Positions 11,271 through 32,298 of a stretch of DNA of 64,000 bases are shown here, in pieces. The stretch is from Ciona intestinalis (Eukaryota > Chordata > Ascidiacea > Phlebobranchia > Cionidae), in the NCBI RefSeq assembly GCF_000224145.3, contig NC_020173.2:5078270-5142269 (forward strand), in the 5' to 3' direction. Below the pieces are notes generated by a model that made no database searches, was not told where the DNA came from, and worked only from the letters and a program-made list of their open reading frames with translations. The position numbers and the translations under genes are program-made. Positions within the stretch are counted from its first letter, which is position 1. Each line of letters begins with the position of its first letter.

Positions 11271-12190
11271 TATTATACTACCACCTTTGCAGTTGTTGAT
11301 TACAATGTTTAAATTAAACTTAAGAATAATTCAAGTCGAAACAATATTAATGTGACATATTTTATTCCCTGCAGCAATGAATCGAATTGATTTGATTTAA
11401 ACTATATACAGGTCATAATGCCATCAATCACGTTAGTGGCATGTTAGGCTACCCGGGTCACAGTATGTAATTAATACCAACGGTCATGCAGGCTTAAGTT
11501 AGGCACTGTTGGCTATGTGTCTTATTCTGTTTACGCACCAATTTGCCTCGCATATACAGCTGGCAAATCCGATGAGAAAAACTGGACCACTCCTAAAATA
11601 ACTCTTATGATGGGCGGATCATCACTTTTCAATGAGTTCCCGCAATTTAAAAATTCTTACTCGTGGAAACGTGACTGTTACTGATAAAGCATTTAAGTGC
11701 GTAATCCAAAAATACAATTACGTAAGAACTTTGGAGAAAAACACTCCATCCGCGCGGTATCTAACACAAAAATATCAGTTTTGGATGTAATGTTATAATA
11801 TACGCGATTTGCTTACAAATTTAAGGGCTTTTAGGGCTTCAGGCTACCGAAAACTACGCAACTCGCATTTACTTTTAAACTTAAAGTAAATCCAATTCTA
11901 AAATCAAACGTTTTTTACCAGTACTTTTTAACAGCACATTCAATGATGTCCCAAATTGTATATGTCGACGTAAAAAGAAGGTAGACCTAAATTTAAGACC
12001 GATAGATACAACTAACCAAGGCAAAGCCAACACACGTGAACGACAAATGCCCGGAGGTACCGCGCATATTATCGAGGAGTAAATTCAGACGTAACAACTT
12101 CAAATGCCAGAGCCTGTAATTTTTTACCGTGAGAATCCACACCCAGTATTTGCAATGATTGCTTAAGTATATTGAGTTGTATATATACAC

Positions 12191-12292
12191 AAAGCATTTA
12201 TTAAGCGCCGGTGTGTGAACCGGCAAAGCATTTATTAAGCGCCGGTGTGTGAACCGGCAAAGCATTTATTAAGCGCCGGTGTGTGAACGCTG
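12191..12292. repeat. 34-bp tandem repeat, three copies
   Basis: Unit AAAGCATTTATTAAGCGCCG + GTGTGTGAACCGGC starts at 12191, 12225 and 12259. The first two are identical; the third ends GAACGCTGGC. It produces an artificial reading frame on the minus strand. Confidence 0.9.
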
Positions 12293-13878
12293 GCATAATT
12301 TGATTGTCTCGTTTATTTTTGTTTAAAAAAAGGTTCAATATTTGGATAGTACAAGTTACGTACATGACCTGTGTAAAATTAGGAATCGCCTATTTCCGCA
12401 CTTTCATATAACAATTTGGGCGATCGAGACTCTGATCCTCTAAAAAAAGGATACAGTTACATGTAATTAACTCTTCTAATTCAGTATAAGATGACTCAGG
12501 TGGGAATTAGGCTTCTATAATCACGTTAAGACGGATTTCTGCGGTTTCTTCCAATCCCGCTTCGTAAGCTGTTGGTTCGAGGCAAGAATTCACATTCGTT
12601 ATATGCTAAACTAAGTAGGTCGTATATTCTGTAATGTGGGACATAGGTTATCATGGAATCGGTGGGCAGAATGACACGCGGAATTTTTCTCGGTCGCTTT
12701 GCCAAGTCTGGTTAGAGTTTGGGAAAGAAGTTTTTTTGCGGCTGAAGCCAAAATTGCAGACGTGCGGCGTCGAAGTGCTCATATCGCCGGTAGCATGAGT
12801 TACTGTTTTTTTATTCGCGACGCTGAGTTGAACACTTTGGTATTTGGCAATGTGTCAGGACTTTAACTGGTGAATGTTCCATGTTAATATGATTTCGTGT
12901 CATCCGATGTAGGTTAGAGTTATTGAGAAATATTAATAATTGCTATGACCGTATAAGAGGTTATGAGAAGTGTAAGGTGTAGGTGTTATGTTGTGGTGTA
13001 TATCTGTGTTGTGGTATATGTATGTTGTAGAAGAGAAAGGAACGTCTGGTAACGTAATGTCTGGATCGAATCCAAGTTATAAACAGCGCGTGCCTGCTTC
13101 GAACTTCGCTTCAGGACTAAAAGCCGACAGTGCGTACCAGCTGTTGTAACTCACGCCTGCAACAGAGCATGATGGTATAAATTACTTTGATGTTAGAGGC
13201 AAAATTAAACTGCGAGCTGGGATAAGTTCCAGATTAAATGGCTTAAGTGGCATCGTGCTAGGTACAAGTTCACCCCGTCGAGGGTTTTGTTTACCTTAAG
13301 ATTATAGCTTCGTCATCCGTTTTTTTAGGAAACTGCGAAATAACCGCTAAGCAGTAACGGTAGCCGAACCAGTTTCACGTTTTTGTTAGAGATTAGCAAT
13401 TTGAGGCCAAATCCGTGATTGCGCCGTTCCAAGAAAATGACAGCACTGTTCGATCCACTTAAATCTGTTTTAAACTGGTTTGATATCGGGAGCCTAACCG
13501 CCTTGACCGCATTTGCCTGCATTTTATGGTGAGTCAGCGTGTGTCGTAAAAACAACGGTTTTGGATATAACTTGTCTGTTTCAGGGTACTTGCTCTCAAA
13601 GTTGAGTTTCGAGCTGAAGGACGAATGTATGAAAATATATAACACTAGCTGCTAAGTTAATGGAATATCATGTTAACTGTTACCTCGAGTAACAGGTGTT
13701 TCGTATACACTTAACTTGATGACGGGTAGCTCAGTTTAATCCTGTATCTCTTCGCAAAGATGGGATTAGTGGCTAGCGTTATACGTTCGTGTAAGATTAA
13801 AACTTCACAGTTTACGATTTGTTACTGTTTTATTCAACAGACATAAGATTATAAATTTAAAATTTTGCACGAAAGAAT

Positions 13879-16800
13879 ATGAAGATTTTATCGTTTGCAC
13901 TAATGGCAGTTTTGGCGCTTGTTTCGAGCACGTACGCGGCTACAATTATGGAGGTGTCTGCAGTTACTGTATTCGACCGTTGTCATCCTATGGGCAGGCA
14001 GTCAAGTTATTTTGAAACACCAACCACAAGTATTGCGTCAAGAAACGACGACCTTCCGTTTAGAGTTCGAATTTTTCCAGCAAGAGACGGCGGATCGCAA
14101 CAAGGTACATTGGCTCGTGTTTTTTACAACATTAAACATAACAAGGGCAAAAAATACATATTTTTGTTGGTTAATATTGGTTCTATGGAACACTTTTAGC
14201 ACATAATATCCAAATGTCCTGATTGTGTTTTAAACAACTAACAACGGCCTATGGGAGTCATGAGGATGCGGTTTTATAATTCTTTGAATGTTCTTTGTTT
14301 ACTACCAAATGCAGGGTAAAAAAATAGAATGAAATGGTGTCCCTACTTCCCACACTCTACTATTACAACACAATTTTCTATTTTTTATTTTGCGCCCAGA
14401 TGTCTGACGCTATATACGTTGTTTAATAACCATTTGACTGGCTAACTCACTTTTAAATCTTAGCGTTATAACACTACTCGTTTAAGTCCTGGTGTTTTAA
14501 CCACTACTCCCAACCATATAACTACATCCAAAGGGCGCTTCGTCTAGAAATATAATTGTTACTTCGGGTCATAGGTGGCTATAACAGCGTAATGTTTAAG
14601 TGATTAATATCGCACGTAAGGCGTTGAAAAATGTAGTAACCAAGAGATCAGTATCCTTGCCGCGGTTTAATCAATGCATCTATAACGGTACAGGCATGCG
14701 GCCTTGGCCGAAGCCTTGTCAGAATCCCGTTAAGTTTTTATAGGGAGAATAATTGTGGTTGATGTTTGCCTCCAGCTAAGTTTACCACGCGCGTAGCGGT
14801 AAATTTAGTTTGAATTTTGCTGTGCCTACCGTTGACATGCACAGCGCTGGAGGCCTAGACTTTCTTGTTCTGTTTGTTTAAATTTCGGTTCCACTGGGTT
14901 AAATCAACCGAATTGTGACGCACTTTGGTTTTCATTTTGAATTTCTAGATCTAGAATAAACTGACTGTGGTTTGTTAACTGCTTATCGTCGTCAAGTGGC
15001 GAGCTAACCATGTTTGTCGTTCGATCATGATTTTGTGTCGTGGGTGGCTCACTGAGTGCTCACTTCGACTGATGGTAATCAACGGTTTCCGTAGTGTAGT
15101 GGTTATCACGTTCGCCTAACACGCGAAAGGTCCCCGGTTCGAGCCCGGGCGGAAACAGTTGATTTTGATCAACTAAACGGTTGTTTTTTTAATTAATTAA
15201 AAAATTATATTTATTAATAAATCATTTTTACGTGGAAACGGTAAATCCAACTGAGTAATAACATTTTATTTCTTATAGTAGGGTGGGGAAGATAGGGTAC
15301 CCTTTCAATCTATTTTCTCGTCCCATTGGGTATAGTAAACATGGAGCATTTAAAGAAATATAGAACTTTATCCACGCGACTCCTATAGACTGTTGTTAAT
15401 TGTTTAATACGCAATCAGGATATTTGGATATTATGTGCTAAATATGTCCCATCTTCTCCCACTCTACTATAGCAAGATTTTTTAAGCGAAAACATCTTAA
15501 CAAAATTAATATTCCACCGCGCTTTATTATATATCGGGCCAAAACAGTTGTTGGTGTTGAAGAAAACGTTATGTGTCATGGGTTTTACATTGCGGCACTG
15601 AGTGCTCACTTCGACTGATGGTAATCAACGGTTTCCGTAGTGTAGTGGTTATCACGTTCGCCTAACACGCGAAAGGTCCCCGGTTCGAGCCCGGGCGGAA
15701 ACAGTTTTTGCATTAGAGAAAAATCATAAAACGTTCCATAAACTAAACTTCCGGGAAAAAAGATTAAACACACTGGGAAAAAAATGGATTAACCATATTT
15801 TTGCTCATTGAAAAATTGGGTTAACCATATTTTTAAGATTTTAAGTAACATTATCATTAGCCATATAAAACATCATTATTTTTTAATATTATATTATGCT
15901 TTGTTTTAAACGAGTATTTATATTTACAGTACAAGTGGTCGGCAATCTCTTTTCCAAAGTAATGGTCCAGGCTCGCCTCGGTCACGACTCTTCAGCGCCT
16001 TTAGTGGGCAATTGGTCATCTATTAACCTACCTTCTGGTCACACTGTGATAACTTGCGCAAGTAACGGTTCGGCTGTCAGCAGTCTTGATGACGTAACAA
16101 AGAAAGCTCAAGTGACGTATACGTGGCTAGGGAGGTGCCAAGAAGGGATTAATTTCTTGTAAGCAATAATTCATATCGACTGTATACGTTAAACTTTACA
16201 ACAATTTGTATTCATAATCCATGAACAGATTATTGTTATTTTAAATTACTCATCTAATGTATTAGAAAGATGACTGAATAATACATAGTAGGATGGGGGA
16301 AGACGCGTAAGGCGTGTCTTTTTAATCTCCTTTTACCAGTACCCTCTCAATAATGGACAAAAAGTGTTACAGTAATATTCGACCGTATTTTCACGGTCCA
16401 ACAAAGTGCACGGCAAAGCTAAATATTTTATACTCCATGTTGTATACGCAGTGTTTACGTACTTCGAGATTTGACTGACTCCACGTGGTCTTACACCCGA
16501 GTACCGTGCGCCTTTGTTAACCTGAGGACGACTACATCTGCTCCTGTAATAAGCGAAGCAGGCAAGTATAACTACAGACGTACATAGCCTGTTGCTAAAT
16601 CAGTTATTACACGTTCTCTAAACTATCGAAATCTAGACTTCTTTCGTATAGCAAACTTTTATTTTTATACTTGGCGTAATTTGCAATTACCTACTTAGTT
16701 ACATATACGTGGTACTTCGTAAGCGGGAACGAGATTTGTGGAACAGAATACTCGTGTTATAACAACTGTCATGGCACGCGATAAATAAATTTAATTCAAT

Positions 16801-17816
16801 CATTTATTCATTGATTTCTTTATTTATGTGATAGGATTTACCGCATGGAGTGCTTATGGAGCTTGCAGTGTAACGTGTGGGCAGGGTGTGAAACAAAGAC
16901 GACGAACATGTTTACTGGAAAATATATGTGAAGGAAATACAACCGAAAGCATATCATGTCAAATGCGATCGTGTCAAGGTGTTTATAATGTTTTATTGTT
17001 GTTTCTTTGGATTACGAAAAAAGTTAGTGCGTAAAAAAATGGCATGTTTTTATACTATACATATAGTATGGTGGCGGAAGACGGGAAATCTTTAGCACTT
17101 AATATCCAAATATCCTGATGGTGTTTTAAACAAATAACAACGGCCTATGGAAGTCGTGAGGATGTGGCTTTATAATTCTTTGAATGTCTTTTGTTTACTA
17201 TGAAATGGCACCAGAAAATAATGAAACGTGTCCCATCTTCCCCACCCTTACTATTGATGCCAAGCTTATTATATGTGTTCCTAGGTCCGGAGCTGGTTGT
17301 TCTAAATTAACATGTTCATTTTTTTATGTTTCAACTTTTTTTAGCACCATGTCTCAACCGATTTTTAAGATGCGACGTTTGGAGCGTAGGTAGCGCATGT
17401 CGAGGTAACTTTGGATCCTGGTTGCAAAGAAACTGCCCTCGGTCATGCGGGGTGTGCAATGTACCAACATCGAGTAAGAAACTCTGTTGTCTTTTTATTT
17501 TATTTTTTGTCCCATTTGGTAGTAAACAAAGAAGAATTACAAATCCGTGTCCTCACGACTCCTAATGACTGTAGTTAATTGTTTAACCCACGATAAAGAT
17601 ATTTAAATATTATGTGCTGTAGGTGTCTCATCTTACCTCACAGTACTATATCAATATTAACATTGCATGTGATTTGTTATAGGACGATGCGTAGACAACC
17701 AGGCTTTCAAGATGAGTTGTTTCTATTGGTCACGTAGACAACTTTGTACTTCTGAACGAAGTTTTTGGAAGAAGGTCGTCAGAGAGCGTTGTCCTGCATC
17801 GTGCAGAATTTGCTAA
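13879..17816 (+). CDS. Secreted Reeler - thrombospondin type-1 - ShK - ShK protein
   Basis: Predicted exons: 13879-14104, 15930-16158, 16835-16978, 17345-17473, 17683-17816 (TAA). A signal peptide (MKILSFALMAVLALVSSTYA) opens exon 1. A Reeler domain follows across exons 1-2 (PFRVRIFPARDGG, FSKVMVQARLGHDSSAP, TCASNGSAVSSL, VTYTWL). Exon 3 is a TSP1 repeat (WSAYGACSVTCGQGVKQRRR, then C-rich). Exons 4 and 5 each encode a six-cysteine ShK domain (ending NCPRSCGVC and RCPASCRIC). Exons 1-2 and 3-5 splice in phase. Exon 2 ends in phase 2 while exon 3 needs phase 1, and the end of the Reeler domain is not found, so at least one exon between 16159 and 16834 is missing. Reeler domains are found in spondins and other matrix or innate defence proteins. 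ShK domains occur in cnidarian toxins but also in many animal enzymes and matrix proteins; no toxin role is implied. Confidence 0.8.
14184..14362 (+). mobile_element. MITE, near full length
   Basis: CTATGGAACACTTTTAGCAC at the left (outer 15 bases lost) to ACTTCCCACACTCTACTA. Lies about 80 bases after exon 1 of the Reeler gene, in its first intron. Confidence 0.82.
15085..15157 (+). tRNA. tRNA-Val (AAC)
   Basis: 73-nt cloverleaf without intron. Acceptor stem GTTTCCG / CGGAAAC with discriminator A. Anticodon stem TTCGC / GCGAA around loop CTAACAC, anticodon AAC. T arm CCGGTTCGAGCCCGG. Box A (TAGTGTAGTGG) and box B (GGTTCGAGCCC) are intact. CCA is not encoded, as expected in a eukaryote. Lies in the first intron of the Reeler gene, same strand, and should be transcribed on its own by RNA polymerase III. 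No long T run follows closely. Confidence 0.96.
15276..15471 (-). mobile_element. MITE, full length, reverse
   Basis: ATAGTAGGGTGGGGAAGATA to CATCTTCTCCCACTCTACTAT, bounded by TATA on both sides, consistent with a TA target site. Sits between the two intronic tRNA-Val genes. Confidence 0.9.
15631..15703 (+). tRNA. tRNA-Val (AAC), second copy
   Basis: Identical in all 73 bases to the copy at 15085. The upstream flank is also shared: GAGTGCTCACTTCGACTGAT and the following bases up to AACG precede both. The copies therefore arose by a local duplication that includes flank. A GTTTTT terminator follows directly. Confidence 0.96.
16285..16315. mobile_element. MITE left-end remnant
   Basis: Only the terminal CATAGTAGGATGGGGGAAGA remains, followed by unrelated sequence. 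Intron of the Reeler gene. Confidence 0.65.
16685..16800 (-). repeat. SINE-like repeat, family A
   Basis: TAGTTACATATACGTGGTAC, TTCGTAAGCGGGAACGAGAT, CTCGTGTTATAACAACTGTC. Lies just upstream of the TSP1 exon of the Reeler gene. Confidence 0.6.
17063..17255 (+). mobile_element. MITE, full length
   Basis: TAGTATGGTGGCGGAAGACG to CATCTTCCCCACCCTTACTA. Intron between the TSP1 exon and the first ShK exon. Confidence 0.87.
17489..17649 (-). mobile_element. MITE, left end lost, reverse
   Basis: Begins within CATTCTATTTTCTCGTCCC-like sequence and runs to CTTACCTCACAGTACTATA. Intron between the two ShK exons; it starts about 16 bases after the donor at 17474. Confidence 0.83.
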
Positions 17817-17983
17817 TCTTGTTCAATTTATTGTATTTAAGTTTCCATAAGGAATAACCCGCTATGCAACTTAGTAAGCTTCTGAAACCTCTTGTAGCCG
17901 CCAACGAACTGCTGCATAATACTTTTGTGCAGCAAAAATATGAAGGAAGTCAAGAGGCCTCTTGCTTGGAGTTAGCGGCATAT

Positions 17984-18171
17984 ATAGTATGGGGTGGGAG
18001 AAGATGGGACAACTTTTAATTCTATTTCTCGTCCCATTTGGTAGTAAACAAAGAACGTTTAAAGAATTATATCCTCACGACTTCCATAGACCGTTGTTAA
18101 TTGTTTAAAACACGATCAGGTTATTTGGAAATTATGTGGTAAAAATGTCCCATCTTACCCCACAGTACTAT
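17984..18171 (-). mobile_element. MITE, full length, reverse
   Basis: TATAGTATGGGGTGGGAGAA to CATCTTACCCCACAGTACTA with the typical interior. Confidence 0.88.
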
Positions 18172-18223
18172 CTCAAACGTTGTGTTCTACAGTTAAAATA
18201 TTCCCACCCCTGCTTTATGTTGA

Positions 18224-18309
18224 TACCTGGTTGATCCTACCTGTGGTGATATGCGTGTTTCAAATATTAAGCCGTGCAAGTCCTAATACGAGTTCTGGTA
18301 CAGCGAAAA
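18224..18309 (+). pseudogene. 18S rRNA 5'-end fragment
   Basis: Begins TACCTGGTTGATCCTACCTG, where 18S genes begin TACCTGGTTGATCCTGCCAG. It continues with TTAAGCCGTGCAAGTCC and ends TACAGCGAAA, matching the known first 84 or so nucleotides of eukaryotic 18S at roughly 80 percent by eye. Similarity then stops. Far too short and diverged to be functional; it is a dispersed fragment outside any rDNA unit. Confidence 0.8.
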
Positions 18310-19055
18310 ATTATGTTACATTATTATAAAGTGCCGATAGTACAATCTTTAAATACATTCTATTTCAACATGTGTGATTGGTATGGAATGTCCACGACAA
18401 ACAAAAGGATGTACTGACAGACAAAATATGTTTGTGAAAGACATAGAACAGACTGGTCACGGACATTATTTTGTCCGCAACGAACATTTTATAATTTGTT
18501 AAATCATCAGTATATACCGCTTTGGCAGAGCATATATCTTATTTATTTCGTAAACGCGTATTGGAACAATACGTTTGCCCAAGTTTGCCTGGTCATCTGA
18601 AACGTTTTACTTAATAGAATGAATAAAATGATGCAGTCTTCTGATGTGATACCAGCTGTTAGCATCGAATGCAGACCAATATTCCAACACCGTGTTCGCA
18701 TGAGCGTAGTATCCCAGCTGGTAGTGTTTTCTCATTTTTTCGACCCCGTCTACATTTTCCAGCATATTTCTCCCACTCCTGAGAAAAAACGCTGCTCCTT
18801 CTGGAGCCTCCGTCCAATCATAGCTCGTCATTTTCTCCCACTCGCACGGGCCTTACATTCCAACTTGGATTCCGCTTCACAAAATTACGATTTCTGTCAC
18901 TTTTTGAAAATTGTTCACCAAAATGCGTGACTTCTCTCATTGCTCATTTTGAAACCTTCGAAACATGCGCGAGAATTTGAGGTTCGGCTGTTTTGTTTCA
19001 TTTGTTCACTGAGGGGTTTGTGGAATGGACGTTAGCCGCTTGTTCCGTTTTGATT

Positions 19056-19234
19056 GTAAGAAGACAGGACACCTTTAGCAGATATAATCAAGATATCTGG
19101 ATTGTGTTTTAAACAATTAACAGCGGTATGGAAGTCGTAAGGATACGGTTAAATTTTTGGTTGTTCTTTGTTTATACCAAGCGGGACGAGAAGATAGAAC
19201 AAAAAGGTGCACCATCTTCCCCTATTCTATACTA
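19056..19234 (+). mobile_element. MITE, near full length
   Basis: GAAGACAGGACACCTTTAGC to CATCTTCCCCTATTCTATAC. Its right end abuts the next copy, of opposite orientation, with only TATATATA between. Confidence 0.82.
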
Positions 19235-19238
19235 TATA

Positions 19239-19355
19239 TATAGTAGGATGGGGGAAGATGGGACACTTTTTCATTCTATTTTCTCGAACATTTTGGTAGT
19301 AAACAAAAAACATTCAAAGAATTATAAAACCTTGTCCTTGCGACTTTCATAGACC
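19239..19355 (-). mobile_element. MITE, right part lost, reverse
   Basis: ATAGTAGGATGGGGGAAGAT, then TTTGGTAGTAAACAAAAAAC, ending near GACTTTCATAGACC. Confidence 0.8.
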
Positions 19356-19998
19356 TATAATCTATTGACCACACTTAGCTGACTTAATTCAACCCATAAC
19401 CACCCTCGCGGGTATTTCCTTTTAAAGGTGTTTTTTTTTCAGATCACATAGGTTACGGTTTGTTACTGTTTTAAATTAGCGCCTAAAGCAGAGAGTCTTA
19501 TTTAGACTGGCCCGTTGTATCTTGTGGTGCCAGAACGTAAGCAAGGTGTAATCGTTTACCTGTTTTCTGCAAATAGGATGTATAATGTTAGTGTGTGAAG
19601 CTTGTTTACCTGATTTAATGTGAACCAAGTTAGTAATGTTACAAGGCAGCCGGCTGTGATACTTTTATCTGATGCTCATAGAAATAGCTAGAAGTTGTCG
19701 TCAGTTAGGGGCAGTGTCTTAACCAGGATGCCCGGAGCAAATGGTGTCGGGTATCACTATCTGGCGGATCGCATTTACAAAATACGGTTGGTTCCCAAAT
19801 CTGTATCTTTCTTTTTTAACCATAGCGGTGGGCTTGGGCCAAACTCTATGTTGGGCATATGTCGTATAGGGCTTTCAGCGCAGTGCACAAGTGTTTTTTG
19901 CTATATGTGTGTCAACGCCGCCCAAAATGTATGTAACGAACAAACGATGTCTACGGCGAAGCTGAATTTACTACTGTACTCGCGGCCGTTAGCTAACG

Positions 19999-20071
19999 GT
20001 TTCCGTAGTGTAGTGGTTATCACGTTCGCCTAACACGCGAAAGGTCCCCGGTTCGAGCCCGGGCGGAAACA
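19999..20071 (+). tRNA. tRNA-Val (AAC), third copy
   Basis: Identical in sequence to the copies at 15085 and 15631, but here only four upstream bases (AACG) are shared, so the flank differs. A T-rich terminator (GTTCTTTTTATTTT) follows at once. Confidence 0.96.
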
Positions 20072-20189
20072 GTTCTTTTTATTTTAAGTATTTTACAATT
20101 TCTTCATTATCCTTTTATTACGTTGCTGCGACCGTTTAAAAGTTTGTGCAAATCAAACATTTTTTGATGTATTACGGTAAAAGTTTTTA

Positions 20190-20332
20190 TTAATATTGAC
20201 AAAATTATATAACCGTAGGTCCGTAGCATCGCTTTCGCGTCTTTAAAAGATCGTTGTTAATGTAAAACACACAGTCAGAAAATACTGTATTTACGTGATA
20301 ACGATGTCTTATCTTGCCCCACAGTACAATAC
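20190..20332 (-). mobile_element. MITE, degraded, reverse
   Basis: Faint remains: TATATAACCGTAGGTCCGTA, GATCGTTGTTAATGTAAAAC and CTTATCTTGCCCCACAGTAC. Older than the neighbouring copies. Confidence 0.55.
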
Positions 20333-21141
20333 GTAATGTAAAACTTTTGGACTGAACTATTACGCAAAACAAAACACGTTCACGCGGCTAACGTTTTTTA
20401 TGCCAACCGTGTTATAAACCAGACCGACCGATTTTCTTAAAGACCAACAAACAAAAAGCTTTATAGCGGATACCTCAATAAGTTAACATCCGTTTTCCCA
20501 GAAAGACAGGATGTTTTATCCCTGGGGGCTGTACCTCAAACTTATAAAAACAAGATGGCTTCCACCAACGGACGAGAAAATTTAATAATGTTAGTGCACA
20601 GAGGATAATTTAAAACGAACACACACCAAGTTATATACAAACTGCATCAACCCAAAACTACGCAGTGAGAGTATTTGTCTTTGAAATTACCTTAAAACTG
20701 AAAATGTAAAAATTTGCCTTGTTTTTTGGGGGGATATAAAAATGTCCCATAGGATTTGAAAGACAAAGTTTTGAAATTTTTTTATAACTGAAAATTGATT
20801 GGGGTTAAGATATTTGGTTTCAACACAAATCGAGTTATTTGAAAGAAAACTAAAAGCGAAAAAAAGGGCATATGTTACATCGTATTCGAAATCATGCAAG
20901 AGTTAAAACTAGACTTCAACACAATTTCATTAAGGTCTGCAGAATATTTAGCAAAATAGGCTACATACACTAATTGATTGAACAGCCAGGTTAAGCAAGA
21001 TTCAGTATCTTTGTGCTGGTTAAATTATACAAAGTTTAAAAAACTGGTCAAGATGTTAATTGTGTGACAATTTCTTCATTGGTTTAAATTTGGCATCGCA
21101 AATTTAGTTAGGGGTTGCTATCAGCTCCCTGTATACCACCA

Positions 21142-21147
21142 TTTATT
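21142..21147 (-). promoter_or_regulatory. Candidate GRB2 poly(A) signal
   Basis: AATAAA on the minus strand about 220 nt after the GRB2 stop codon. Plausible position, not proven. Confidence 0.35.
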
Positions 21148-21367
21148 ATGCATGGAATGATACGAAGCATAAGTTAAACTGTGAGTTTCTATAAGGGGTA
21201 CAGACTCGCAGTTTGATTACAAGAAAAGGAGCGTGCGCTTCATATTATACAAACTTGGTGCTTTTTGCTAAGAATAATAAGCAGTTTAGAGTGAATTTTT
21301 TTAGCAAGTAAGACCGCGAAGTGAAGATGCTGTGTCTATTGGAGGGCCAGTATTTATGTTCTGTGGT

Positions 21368-32298
<10,931 letters not shown>

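Larger units (their letters stand above)
10774..13878. other. Intergenic region, no supported gene
   Basis: About 3.1 kb between two plus-strand genes. It holds an 80-bp MITE relic (11191-11270) and a 34-bp tandem repeat (12191-12292). The minus-strand ORF at 13325-13645 (106 codons) has no recognisable domain, and I do not call it a gene. Confidence 0.5.
17817..21367. other. Convergent intergenic region, Reeler gene and GRB2
   Basis: Contains four MITE copies, an 18S rRNA fragment and a tRNA-Val gene. A minus-strand frame at 18607-18849 (about 80 codons) is open but has no recognisable domain and no supporting neighbours. The rest shows no feature I can support. Confidence 0.5.

Noticed and set aside
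11993-12265. 90-codon minus-strand frame
   Set aside because: Its N-terminal part is translation of the 34-bp tandem repeat.
12191-12292. Possible CRISPR-like array
   Set aside because: The 34-bp units are directly adjacent without spacers, and the genome is animal; it is a simple tandem repeat.
13050-13065. GGATCGAATCC, similar to a tRNA B box
   Set aside because: No matching acceptor, D or anticodon arms around it.
13325-13645. 106-codon minus-strand frame
   Set aside because: No domain, no clear start context and no neighbouring exons.
18600-18625. ATTCTATTAAG on the minus strand, similar to the ascidian spliced leader start
   Set aside because: It departs from the spliced leader as I recall it after the first eight bases, and no Sm site or hairpin follows.
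18607-18849. Minus-strand frame of about 80 codons (CEWEKMTSYDWTEAPEG...)
   Set aside because: Coding-like composition, but bounded by stops, no domain and no exon partners. A GAGTGGGAGAAA motif repeats within it, which suggests repeat-derived DNA.
19695-20033. 112-codon plus-strand frame running into a tRNA gene
   Set aside because: It overlaps the tRNA-Val at 19999 and has no recognisable domain.
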